Shown piece by piece: positions 56,972-64,000 of a DNA stretch of 64,000 bases (within the stretch, counting starts at the first letter, position 1; the number at the start of each line of letters is the position of its first letter). The notes below the pieces were generated by a model, which saw only the letters and a list, made by a program, of their open reading frames with translations, had not been told where the DNA came from and did no database searches. Made by a program: the position numbers and the translations under genes. The DNA is taken from contig NZ_CP071868.1 of NCBI RefSeq assembly GCF_017569225.1, positions 3,658,001 through 3,722,000 on the forward strand, given 5' to 3'. Origin of the DNA: Pengzhenrongella sicca (lineage in GTDB: Bacteria > Actinomycetota > Actinomycetes > Actinomycetales > Cellulomonadaceae).

Positions 56972-59044
56972 GTGCCCGCTCCGGCCCCGCTGCACGCCCA
57001 CGCGCGCCGTCGGGCCGCCGCCGCGCTGCTCGCACTCGCCGCGGTGCTCGTCGCGCTGGCCGGGGTCGCGGGCCTGATCAACCGGCAGGTGCTCGACGAA
57101 GCCGCGTTCGTCGCGAACGTCGAGAGCCTGCGCCAGGACCCGGCGGTCGCCCAGGCCGCCGGCGAGCGGGTGGCCGACGCCGCCATCGAGCGTCGCCCGA
57201 ACCTGGTCGCCGTGCGCCCGCTAGTCGCCGACCTCTCCGCTCGCGTCGTCGCGAGCGACGCCGCGGCGCCGCTGTTCAAGCTCGCCGCCCGGCAGGCGCA
57301 CGCCGCCCTGACGACCCCCGGCTCCGCGCAGGTCGCGCTGCGCCTGGCCGACGCCGGCGCCGTCGTGACGACGGCACTGCGCACGATCTCGCCCGAGGCC
57401 GCGGCGGCCATCCCGGCCGACCTGCCGGTCACCCTGGCGTCCATCGGCGGGCAGGGCGGCGCGCTCGACGTCGGGCTCGGGTTCGCCCGGGCCGCTGGCA
57501 CGCTCGCGTGGCTGCTCCCGCTCGCGGCCGGCGTCGCGCTCGTGCTCGGCGCGGCGCTGCACCCGAGCCGGCGGCGCGGCCTGCTCGACGCGGCGATCGC
57601 CGTTCTCGTCGGCGGCGCACTGCTGCTCGGGGCGGCGGTCGCGACCTCGATCTGGTCCGCCCGGGCGGACCCGGCGACGCTCGGCGGGGCGACCGCCGCG
57701 GCACTGTGGGCCGGCGTCGGCGGCCAGCTCGTGCGAGCCGCCGCCCTGACGCTGCTGCTCGGGGGGCTGCTCGCCGCCGCGACCACGATCGCCGGCGCCG
57801 GCTGGCCGTCGTGGCGGCCGCGGTCGCCGCGCGGCGCCGCGGCGCGCGGGGTGGGCGCCGGCGCGGTCGGGATCGCGCTGATCGGCTGGCCCGAGTTGGC
57901 GGTGCGGACGCTCGCGACCCTCGCCGGCGTCGCGGCGGTGCTCTACGCGGTGCGCACGCTGGCCCGGGCCGTCGCCCGGGCCCGGCCGCGGTCCGTCGTC
58001 CCGGTCGCGCTGCTGCTCACGGCGGCCGCCGTCGTCGGCGCGCTGCTCGCCCTCGGCGCGCGCCCCGCCGGGCCGCCCGCCGCAGGCCCCGACGCGGCGG
58101 CGACGCCCGCGCCGGTCGGCTGCAACGGGCACGCCAAGCTCTGCGACCGACGCTACGACGAGGTCGCGTTCGCCGGGGCTCACAACGCGATGTCGGCGCT
58201 CGACGAGGGCTTCTACCTCGCGGAGCAGCCGACGGGCCTGGCCGGGCAGCTCGACCTCGGCGTCCGCGTCCTGCTCATCGACACCTGGTACGGCATCCCG
58301 CTCACCGGCGGCGCCGTCAGCACCGACCCTTCGCAGTTCGCCGACGCCGCCGCCCGGGCGCGCGACGCGTTCGGGCCCGACGTCGCGGCGTCGGCAGAGC
58401 GGATCGTGGCCCGGGTGCAGGCGACCGGCGGCCAGCCGACCGGCCCCGCCGCGCCGTACCTGTGCCACTCGTTCTGCGAGCTCGGCGCGACGGAGCTGGT
58501 GCCGGCGCTGCGCGACGTCGCCGACTGGATGCAGCGCCACCCGAGGGAGGTGGTGACGCTGTTCATCCAGGACGTCGTCACCCCGGCGGACACGGCCGCC
58601 GCCCTGGCCGACGCCGGGCTCGCAGCCGCGGTCTACGTGCCCGCCAGCGCGGGCTCGCCGTGGCCGACGCTCGGCGCGATGCTCGACAGCGGCGAGCGCC
58701 TCGTCGTGCTGATGGAGAACCGCGCCGGCGGCGCCGAGTTCCCGGGGCTGCTCCCGGGCTTCGAGTACGCGCAGGACACGCCGTACGCCTACGAGTCGAC
58801 CGCGGCGTTCGACTGCGCGCCCAACCGCGGCCCGGCCGACGCGCCGCTGCTGCTCGTCAACCATTGGCTGAGCGGGTTCACGCGGCTGTACACGGACGCG
58901 CAGGCGGCGAACGCGTACGACGTGCTGACCGCCCGCGTGCGCGAGTGCGTCGCGGTGCGCGGGCGGCCGCCCTCCTTCCTCGCGGTGAACTGGGCGGACG
59001 TCGGCGACCTCTCCCGCGTCGTCGACGAGACGAACGGCCTCTAG
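56972..59044 (+). CDS. Multi-TM protein with C-terminal PLC-like phosphodiesterase domain
   Basis: 690 residues. The N-terminal half has a signal-anchor, a helical segment and about six more hydrophobic helices. From about residue 385 a PLC-like TIM-barrel follows: LCDRRYDEVAFAGAHNAMSA with the first catalytic His, LGVRVLLIDTWYGIPLTGG with acidic residue, YLCHSFCELGA with the second His, TLFIQDVVTPADT, and the LLLVNHWLSGF end. The domain faces outside if the topology is as read. Substrate: possibly phosphoinositide-like or glycerophosphodiester lipids; not certain. Confidence 0.82.
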   Translation: MPAPAPLHAHARRRAAAALLALAAVLVALAGVAGLINRQVLDEAAFVANVESLRQDPAVAQAAGERVADAAIERRPNLVAVRPLVADLSARVVASDAAAPLFKLAARQAHAALTTPGSAQVALRLADAGAVVTTALRTISPEAAAAIPADLPVTLASIGGQGGALDVGLGFARAAGTLAWLLPLAAGVALVLGAALHPSRRRGLLDAAIAVLVGGALLLGAAVATSIWSARADPATLGGATAAALWAGVGGQLVRAAALTLLLGGLLAAATTIAGAGWPSWRPRSPRGAAARGVGAGAVGIALIGWPELAVRTLATLAGVAAVLYAVRTLARAVARARPRSVVPVALLLTAAAVVGALLALGARPAGPPAAGPDAAATPAPVGCNGHAKLCDRRYDEVAFAGAHNAMSALDEGFYLAEQPTGLAGQLDLGVRVLLIDTWYGIPLTGGAVSTDPSQFADAAARARDAFGPDVAASAERIVARVQATGGQPTGPAAPYLCHSFCELGATELVPALRDVADWMQRHPREVVTLFIQDVVTPADTAAALADAGLAAAVYVPASAGSPWPTLGAMLDSGERLVVLMENRAGGAEFPGLLPGFEYAQDTPYAYESTAAFDCAPNRGPADAPLLLVNHWLSGFTRLYTDAQAANAYDVLTARVRECVAVRGRPPSFLAVNWADVGDLSRVVDETNGL

Positions 59045-59096
59045 CTCGGCGGCTGGCGCGGGACTATTCGCGCTGAGTGCGACGTTATTGCTGGTC

Positions 59097-59618
59097 GTGA
59101 CCGACAACAGCACAGCAGCCAGCGAGCCCGGGCTCGACGACATCCCCCTGCGCACGATCGACGGGCAGGACACGAGCCTCGCGGCCTACGCCGGCCAGGT
59201 GAAGCTGATCGTCAACGTCGCCTCCCGGTGCGGCCTCGCGCCGCAGTACGCGACGCTCGAGGAGCTGCAGAAGACGTACGGCGACCGCGGCTTCACGGTG
59301 CTGGGATTCCCGAGCAACCAGTTCCTGCAGGAGCTCGGTAGCGAGGACGCCATCAAGGAGTTCTGCTCGCTCACGTACGGCGTGACCTTCCCGATGTTCG
59401 AGAAGGTCAAGGTCAACGGCCGCTCGCAGCACCCGCTCTACGCCGAGCTCAAGAAGGCGCGCGACGCGAACGGCAAGGCGGGCCGCGTCCTGTGGAACTT
59501 CGAGAAGTTCCTGGTCACCCCCGCAGGCGAGGTGCACCGGTTCCGGCCGACCACGGTGCCGGACGCGCCCGAGATCCTCGAGCTCATCGAAGCCTCGCTC
59601 GCGACCCCGGGCGCCTGA
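59097..59618 (+). CDS. Glutathione peroxidase-family thiol peroxidase
   Basis: 173 residues from GTG 59097 (TTG 59088 would add three). Catalytic Cys in IVNVASRCGLAPQYATLEEL; LGFPSNQFLQELGS carries the conserved Gln; VLWNFEKFLVTPAG carries the Trp-Asn pair. As a Cys enzyme without selenocysteine it probably uses thioredoxin or mycothiol to reduce peroxides. Convergent with mntH, 30 bp apart. Confidence 0.92.
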   Translation: MTDNSTAASEPGLDDIPLRTIDGQDTSLAAYAGQVKLIVNVASRCGLAPQYATLEELQKTYGDRGFTVLGFPSNQFLQELGSEDAIKEFCSLTYGVTFPMFEKVKVNGRSQHPLYAELKKARDANGKAGRVLWNFEKFLVTPAGEVHRFRPTTVPDAPEILELIEASLATPGA

Positions 59619-59648
59619 TCCGCGCCGGTTGACCGGTGCGGGTGCCGG

Positions 59649-60965
59649 TCAGATCCCGGCGACCGTCAGGCCGATCAGCACGAGGTTGAGCGACGCGACG
59701 ACCACGACGATCGCCGTCATGCCCCAGCGCATCGGCGCGCGGTTGGCGTCGGCCCCCATCAGCGCGCGGTCGCTCGTCAGGCGCAGCAGCGGCACGAGCG
59801 CGAACGGGATGCCGAAGCTGAGCACGACTTGGCTGATCACGAGCGCCCACGTCGGGTCCACCCCGAGCCCGAGCAGCACGAGGGTGGGGATCATCGTGAT
59901 GAGCCGGCGCAGCAGCAGCGGCACCTGACGGTGCAGCAGGCCCTGCATGATGGTCGCGCCCGCGTAGCAGCCCACGGACGTCGAGGCCAGGCCCGACGCG
60001 AGCAGCCCGATCGCGAACACGAGCCCGATGGTCGGCCCGAGCGAGTCAACGACGGCGGCGTGGGCCCCCTCGATCGTGTCCGTCCCGGGCACCCCGCGCA
60101 GGCTCTCGGCGGCGAGCACGAGCATCGCGATGTTGACGACACCCGCGACCGCGAGGGCGCCGACGACGTCGAGCCGGGTCGCGCGCAGCAGCCGCGCCTT
60201 CCCGGAGCCGCGCCGGGCGCGCTCGGCGCTGAACCGGTCGCGCACGAGCGCCGAGTGCACGTAGATCGCGTGCGGCATGACCGTCGCCCCGAGCATGCTC
60301 GTCGCGAGCAGCACGCTGTCCGGCCCGGCGAACCGCGGCACGAGCCCCGCCGCGACGTCGCCCGGAGCCGGCGGGTTCACGACGACGCCGGCGACGAACC
60401 CGATCGCAATGATGGCCAGCAGCCCGATGATCACCGACTCGAACGGCCGCTGGCCGAAGCGGTTCTGCACCGCGAGCATCAGCATCGACACGGTCCCGAC
60501 GATCGCGCCGCCGAGCAGCAGGGGCGTGCCGAAGAGCAGGTTGAGGGCGATCGCCCCGCCGATGATCTCCGCGAGGTCGGTGGACGCCGCGACGACCTCG
60601 GCCTGGCCCCAGAACGCGATCCGCGCCGGCCGGCGCAGCCGCTCCCCCACGAGCTCCGGCAGGGTGCGCCCGGTCACCAGGCCCAGCTTCGCGGACTGGT
60701 ACTGCACGACGACGGCCATGGTGTTGGCCATCACGAGCACCCACACCAGGAGGAAGCCGTACCGCGAGCCGGCGGTGATGTTCGCCGCGACGTTGCCGGG
60801 GTCGACGTACGCGATCGCGGCGACGAACGCCGGCCCGAGCAGCGGCAGGATCCGCCGGCCGCGCGCGCCGTGGATGGTGGTCGCGCCGAGGTCGCTCTCG
60901 TCCGCGCGTGCGTCCGGGCCGGTGACTCCGGCCGCGCCCGTGGTCGACTCGGCCCGCTCCGCCAC
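59649..60965 (-). CDS. mntH: Nramp-family Mn(II)/Fe(II) transporter
   Basis: 438 residues, 11 transmembrane segments. Metal-binding motifs are both canonical: AYVDPGNVAAN in TM1 (Asp, Asn) and MLGATVMPHAIYVHSALVRD in TM6 (Met, His). It couples metal uptake to protons. GTG 60965 is used as start. A perfect 8+8 palindrome lies 26 bp upstream. IdeR is encoded at 49.2 kb, but its usual box is not recognised here. Confidence 0.94.
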   Translation of the reverse strand: MAERAESTTGAAGVTGPDARADESDLGATTIHGARGRRILPLLGPAFVAAIAYVDPGNVAANITAGSRYGFLLVWVLVMANTMAVVVQYQSAKLGLVTGRTLPELVGERLRRPARIAFWGQAEVVAASTDLAEIIGGAIALNLLFGTPLLLGGAIVGTVSMLMLAVQNRFGQRPFESVIIGLLAIIAIGFVAGVVVNPPAPGDVAAGLVPRFAGPDSVLLATSMLGATVMPHAIYVHSALVRDRFSAERARRGSGKARLLRATRLDVVGALAVAGVVNIAMLVLAAESLRGVPGTDTIEGAHAAVVDSLGPTIGLVFAIGLLASGLASTSVGCYAGATIMQGLLHRQVPLLLRRLITMIPTLVLLGLGVDPTWALVISQVVLSFGIPFALVPLLRLTSDRALMGADANRAPMRWGMTAIVVVVASLNLVLIGLTVAGI

Positions 60966-60991
60966 GCTGACACCCCTCGCTCACGCCGAAA

Positions 60992-61011
60992 AGTTCGGTC
61001 ATCCGAACTTC
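60992..61011. promoter_or_regulatory. Palindromic operator candidate for mntH
   Basis: AAGTTCGG-TCAT-CCGAACTT: a perfect inverted repeat 26 bp from the mntH start, well placed for a metal regulator (MntR or DtxR family). Confidence 0.6.
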
Positions 61012-61226
61012 ACGGCTGAACGTACACCCCGGGCGCGCGACCCGGCGCACTGACGGGAGGTTCCAACCTGCGGCGCACCGCGTCGCGCCCGCCGGTAAAA
61101 CGCTCTAGCCAGTAGTGCGCATCATGCGGTAGCGTGCGCAGCGCGGGAGCCGGTCGGATGCGGCCGGCGTCCCGCACCAAGCCCCGGCCGCCGCCGGCTG
61201 GCCGCAGACCGATCGAGGGAGGCCCG

Positions 61227-61559
61227 ATGGACACGACGCAGCTCCTCAAGGGCGTGCTGGACGTGGCCGTGCTCGCCGTCGTCGCGAACGAGGACGGCTA
61301 CGGCTACGACGTCGTCCGCCGGCTGCGGGCCGCGGGCCTCGACGAGGTCGGGGACGCCTCGGTGTACGGCACGCTGCGCCGGCTGTACTCCTCCGGCGCG
61401 CTGACGAGCTACGTCGTGCCGTCCGACGAGGGCCCGCACCGCAAGTACTACGGGATCAACGCGCAGGGTCGGGCAATGCTCGACACCCAGCGGAAAGACT
61501 GGCAGCAGTTCGCCTCCACCCTCACCGCCCTGCTCGCGCCCGAAGGAGTCGCACGATGA
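61227..61559 (+). CDS. PadR-family regulator
   Basis: 110 residues from ATG 61227 (RBS GAGGGAGG). PadR pattern: LLKGVLDVAVLAVVANEDGY, GYDVVRRLRAAGLDEVGDAS, VYGTLRRLYSSGALTSYVVP and GPHRKYYGINAQGRAML. It overlaps the next gene by ATGA, so it should autoregulate a two-gene operon, the common PadR-HAAS arrangement. Confidence 0.93.
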   Translation: MDTTQLLKGVLDVAVLAVVANEDGYGYDVVRRLRAAGLDEVGDASVYGTLRRLYSSGALTSYVVPSDEGPHRKYYGINAQGRAMLDTQRKDWQQFASTLTALLAPEGVAR

Positions 61560-62710
61560 CCGCCCCCGTCCTGATGGACCACGTCAGCGCCTACGCCGCC
61601 GCAGTCCGAGCACACCTCGCGGACCTGTCGCCCGAGCAGGTCGACGACCTCACCGACGGGCTCGAGGCTGACCTCGCGGAGGCACTCGAGGACCCGCGCG
61701 GGCCGGTCGCGACGGGCGAGATCCCGATCGGCCGCCCGTCCGACACCGGCGCCGGGCGCGACGCGATCATCGACCTCACCCAGCGGTTCGGCCCCGCCGC
61801 GGCGTACGCCGCCGAGCTGCGCTCCGCCGCGGGGGTCGAGCCCGCCCAGGCCCGGCCGCGTCGTCGGCCGCTGCTCGACGGCGCGGCCGGGCTGCGCGGC
61901 CGGGCCGCACGCTGGGCGGCCGCCGCGACGCAGCCGCTGCGGACGTCGCCGACGGGGCGCGCGCTGGTCGGCTTCGCGGCAAGCCTGCGCCCGCTGTGGT
62001 GGGTGCTGCGCGCGTGGGTGCTGTTCGCCGCGCTGCTGACCGGATCGGCCTCGCTCATCCAGGTCGACCAGCCGTTCGTGCCGCGGACGACGGCGACCTG
62101 GCTGCTGCTCGGTCTCCTGGTCCTTGCGTCCGTGCAGGTCGGCAGAGGGATCGGGCGGCGCCGGCGGTGGACGCGGCGGGGGCTCGCGGGCGTCAACGTC
62201 GCGGCGGTCGTGCTGGCGCTCCCGATGCTCGCGGCGTTCGACACCGCGGTGCACCACCGGCTCGCATCGACGGGCGCCTACCCGGTCTACATCCAGGGTC
62301 CAGCCACCTCGACGCCGCCGGAGAACGGCGTGTTCGTCGACGGGATGCAGGTGAGCAACCTGTTCGTCTACGACGCGGCGGGCGAGCCGCTCAGCCAGGT
62401 CCAGATCTTCGACGACCGCGGCCGCCCGGTCCGGACGACCTACGACAACGGGGTCGACAGCTGGTCGCTGCCGGGCGTCGCGGACCCCTGGATGTTCACC
62501 CCGAGCCTCGACACGGACGGGCGCACGCGCTGGAACGTCTACCCGCTCTCGGGCCGCCCTGCGTCGGAACTGGCGATCACCCCCGGCTTCGCGCTGCCGG
62601 AGCCGATCGAAGGATCCACGCCGCGCGTGCCGCCAGCGCCGTTCGCGCAGGCCCCGGCGATTGCGACGACGGCGCAGGCTACGTCGCCGGCGGCGGCGCC
62701 GGCGCCGTAA
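61556..62710 (+). CDS. HAAS-domain membrane protein
   Basis: 384 residues, ATGA overlap with padR. The HAAS segment is at about residues 10-95 (YAAAVRAHLADLSPEQVDDL, TDGLEADLAEALEDPRGPVA). It is followed by about three transmembrane helices (residues 145-250), then an extracytoplasmic beta domain (GVFVDGMQVSNLFVYDAAGE, WMFTPSLDTDGRTRWNVYPL) and a Pro/Ala tail. HAAS links membrane proteins to PadR control; function unknown. Confidence 0.83.
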   Translation: MTAPVLMDHVSAYAAAVRAHLADLSPEQVDDLTDGLEADLAEALEDPRGPVATGEIPIGRPSDTGAGRDAIIDLTQRFGPAAAYAAELRSAAGVEPAQARPRRRPLLDGAAGLRGRAARWAAAATQPLRTSPTGRALVGFAASLRPLWWVLRAWVLFAALLTGSASLIQVDQPFVPRTTATWLLLGLLVLASVQVGRGIGRRRRWTRRGLAGVNVAAVVLALPMLAAFDTAVHHRLASTGAYPVYIQGPATSTPPENGVFVDGMQVSNLFVYDAAGEPLSQVQIFDDRGRPVRTTYDNGVDSWSLPGVADPWMFTPSLDTDGRTRWNVYPLSGRPASELAITPGFALPEPIEGSTPRVPPAPFAQAPAIATTAQATSPAAAPAP

Positions 62711-62721
62711 GGAGCTGGTCA

Positions 62722-63250
62722 CACCAGCACCACCCGTCCCGCAGGCGTCGCGCAGGTCGACCGTCCGCGCGGAGCACGGGACGGGTGGTGCTGCTGGGGT
62801 TGCTGGGACGTCTCTTTGGGCAACTCAGGCCACTCGAGTCACGCGCTCCGCGCGGAAGGGCGCCCTTCCGCACCGGCCGCGACCGCAGCGGTGAACCCCA
62901 GCGACGCGCGTGGTCCCGCACGCGACGCGCAGGTCCGCCGTCCGCGCGGAGCACGTGACGGGTGGTGCTGCTGGGGTTGCTGGGACGTCTCGTTCGGCAA
63001 CTCAGGCCACTCGCGTCACGCGCTCCGCGCGGACGGTCCACCGGCCCGCGCCGTACGGACCCAGCCGCGCGCAGGACACCCCGCTCGCGAACTGCCTGTC
63101 ACACGGGCACCATCCGTCACCAGCGCGATGGTGCGGTTCGGCCCCCTCACTCCCGTCCGCGCGGAGCCTGCGACTCGTGGTGCTCTTCGTGCTGATGGGA
63201 TGCACGCGGAACTATTCCAGCCTGTCGCGCCGCACGCTCCGCGCGCAGGC
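62722..63250. repeat. Convergent junction with 107-bp direct repeats
   Basis: No gene seen. Copy 1 (62749-62855) and copy 2 (62927-63033) are about 107 bp each and nearly identical (a handful of substitutions), 178 bp apart. A degraded third copy lies at about 63165-63250. Inside copy 1, CGGGACGGGTGGTGCTG pairs with CAGCACCACCCGTCCCG at about 62724-62740. Each copy is bounded by palindromic TCCGCGCGGA. A related block lies at 28.3-28.42 kb. Confidence 0.8.
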
Positions 63251-63255
63251 CGCGT

Positions 63256-63744
63256 TCACGCGGCCGGTTGGCGCTGCACGCCTCGTCGACCATCGATCTG
63301 CGCGGCGTCGTCCCGGTCGCGCAAACCGATGCCCTCTGGGCGCTCGGACAAGACCGGGCCTATCCCCGGGATGGACGAGATCGGTACGGCACCCGAGCCG
63401 ATCGGCGCCGGAAAACTGGCTATGGGAGGCAGGAATGAACGGTCGAGGTCGGCCACCGTCTCGAGCACAAGCTCTACCCGGACTCCCGTTTCGGGAGGTC
63501 CGAGCACGATGACCATCGACTGGTCCACGCTGAATGCGTCCAGCCGGTGGCCGTTGACGTGCACGCCATTGGCACTGGCCACATCGCGGACGACCCAGGC
63601 GCCGGCTTCCTGCGCGATGCGGACGTGAACGCGGGATACGAGCGGATCGGCGATGCGTACATCACAGGTCGGCGCGCGACCGATCGAGAGACTGTCTCCA
63701 GGTCGGAGCCGGCGCTCCGTCCCATTCACTCGAACGATCAGCAC
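63256..63744 (-). CDS. FHA-domain protein
   Basis: 162 residues from GTG 63744 (RBS GAGGGCGG). The FHA domain is at about residues 3-95: SLSIGRAPTCDVRIADPLVS, then RVHVRIAQEAGAWVVRD and SANGVHVNG, with the phosphothreonine-binding Gly-Arg, Ser-Arg-x-His and Asn-Gly residues. The C-terminal 65 residues are Pro/Ile-rich and unrecognised. It reads Ser/Thr kinase signals; the partner kinase is not in the window. The next gene upstream ends 32 bp away. Confidence 0.9.
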   Translation of the reverse strand: MLIVRVNGTERRLRPGDSLSIGRAPTCDVRIADPLVSRVHVRIAQEAGAWVVRDVASANGVHVNGHRLDAFSVDQSMVIVLGPPETGVRVELVLETVADLDRSFLPPIASFPAPIGSGAVPISSIPGIGPVLSERPEGIGLRDRDDAAQIDGRRGVQRQPAA

Positions 63745-63776
63745 GAACCGCCCTCCGCTCGGCCGGTGCCAGTCAC

Positions 63777-64000
63777 CTAGGCGCCTGCCGCTGCGGAGCT
63801 GACGCTGACTGCGGAGCGGGCCGCGCCGTCGACCCACAGGGAGGCGCGAAGATCGCTGGCGTCCGGCGACCCGATCCACTCGGCGAGCAGATCCTTGAGC
63901 TCCGCGGGACCCACGACGGCGATGTGCAGCCCGTCGATCCCGAACGCCAGGACCGCCGACTCGTCGGCCTGGTCGTCGCCACGGCTGAAGATGAGGGCCG
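63777..64000 (-). CDS. Partial hypothetical protein at the right edge
   Basis: Only the last 73 codons and stop are present; the start lies beyond the window. Readable sequence: ALIFSRGDDQADESAVLAFG, IDGLHIAVVGPAELKDLLAE, WIGSPDASDLRASLWVDGAA. It is in line with the FHA gene and probably the same operon. The family is not recognised. Confidence 0.6.
   Translation of the reverse strand, partial: ALIFSRGDDQADESAVLAFGIDGLHIAVVGPAELKDLLAEWIGSPDASDLRASLWVDGAARSAVSVSSAAAGA

Noticed and set aside
62679-63041. 120-residue minus-strand ORF with internal repeats
   Set aside because: Its repeated peptide comes from the 107-bp DNA repeats; no RBS and no protein character outside the repeat.

Overview
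The window is high-GC DNA from an actinobacterium. Actinobacterial hallmarks are an IdeR/DtxR repressor with the CRWEHVMS metal site, Glp-type MoeA beside GalU, many GTG starts, LAxTG-like surface protein sorting, and a c-di-AMP (ydaO-type) riboswitch on an NlpC/P60 gene. The gene order from about 18.7 kb onward looks like conserved chromosomal backbone of a Cellulomonas-like genus; the genus is inferred from gene order and protein style, not from a search.

Left part (1-18.6 kb) looks like an accessory island. It is a chain of compact modules: the start of a HIT protein leaving the left edge; a GntR-controlled operon for aldonate/hexuronate breakdown (MHS transporter, 5-dehydrogenase, fructuronate reductase UxuB, mannonate dehydratase UxuA, KDPG aldolase, KDG kinase); a decayed stretch; a TetR-controlled oxidoreductase-cupin-DoxX operon with two clear operators; an aldo/keto reductase; an ECF sigma factor with its membrane partner; a (GTCGGT)16 hexamer array; two small membrane proteins; and a tyrosine recombinase that has lost its N-terminus, next to the 3' end of tRNA-Ala(CGC). 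A short motif based on (A)ACTGTCGCTT recurs near the ends of these modules, so a site-specific recombination history is possible but unproven.

Backbone (18.7-64 kb): GNAT-MoeA-GalU on the minus strand; 5-formyl-THF cyclo-ligase; a penicillin-acylase family Ntn-hydrolase; an FmdB zinc-ribbon gene behind a CIRCE (HrcA) operator; a SAF/CpaB-like protein and MscL; a 1429-residue SF1-helicase-like protein with eroded Walker motifs, coupled to a small acidic-tailed protein; a DUF1269 gene and a SHOCT membrane gene with a one-base frameshift; a UvrA-like ATPase; a GAP-family membrane protein; tRNA-Arg(CCT); a CAP-domain protein; OsmC; a DDAH-RocD-Lrp arginine/methylarginine module; a double Usp; an HNH nuclease; NlpC/P60 behind a c-di-AMP riboswitch; IdeR/DtxR; SerC; MFS; a surface protein; DUF4012; Hsp20 with CIRCE; an intact PLDc_N/SHOCT paralogue; a membrane-anchored PLC-like protein; glutathione peroxidase; MntH with an upstream palindrome; PadR-HAAS; FHA; and a partial gene at the right edge.

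Most spaced convergent gene junctions (28.1, 37.3, 41.7, 46.2, 52.4 and 62.7 kb) carry their own inverted or direct repeats. Several share one design (one left arm followed by two inverted right arms), and some are related in sequence. Positions of sites were counted by eye and may be off by a base or two.
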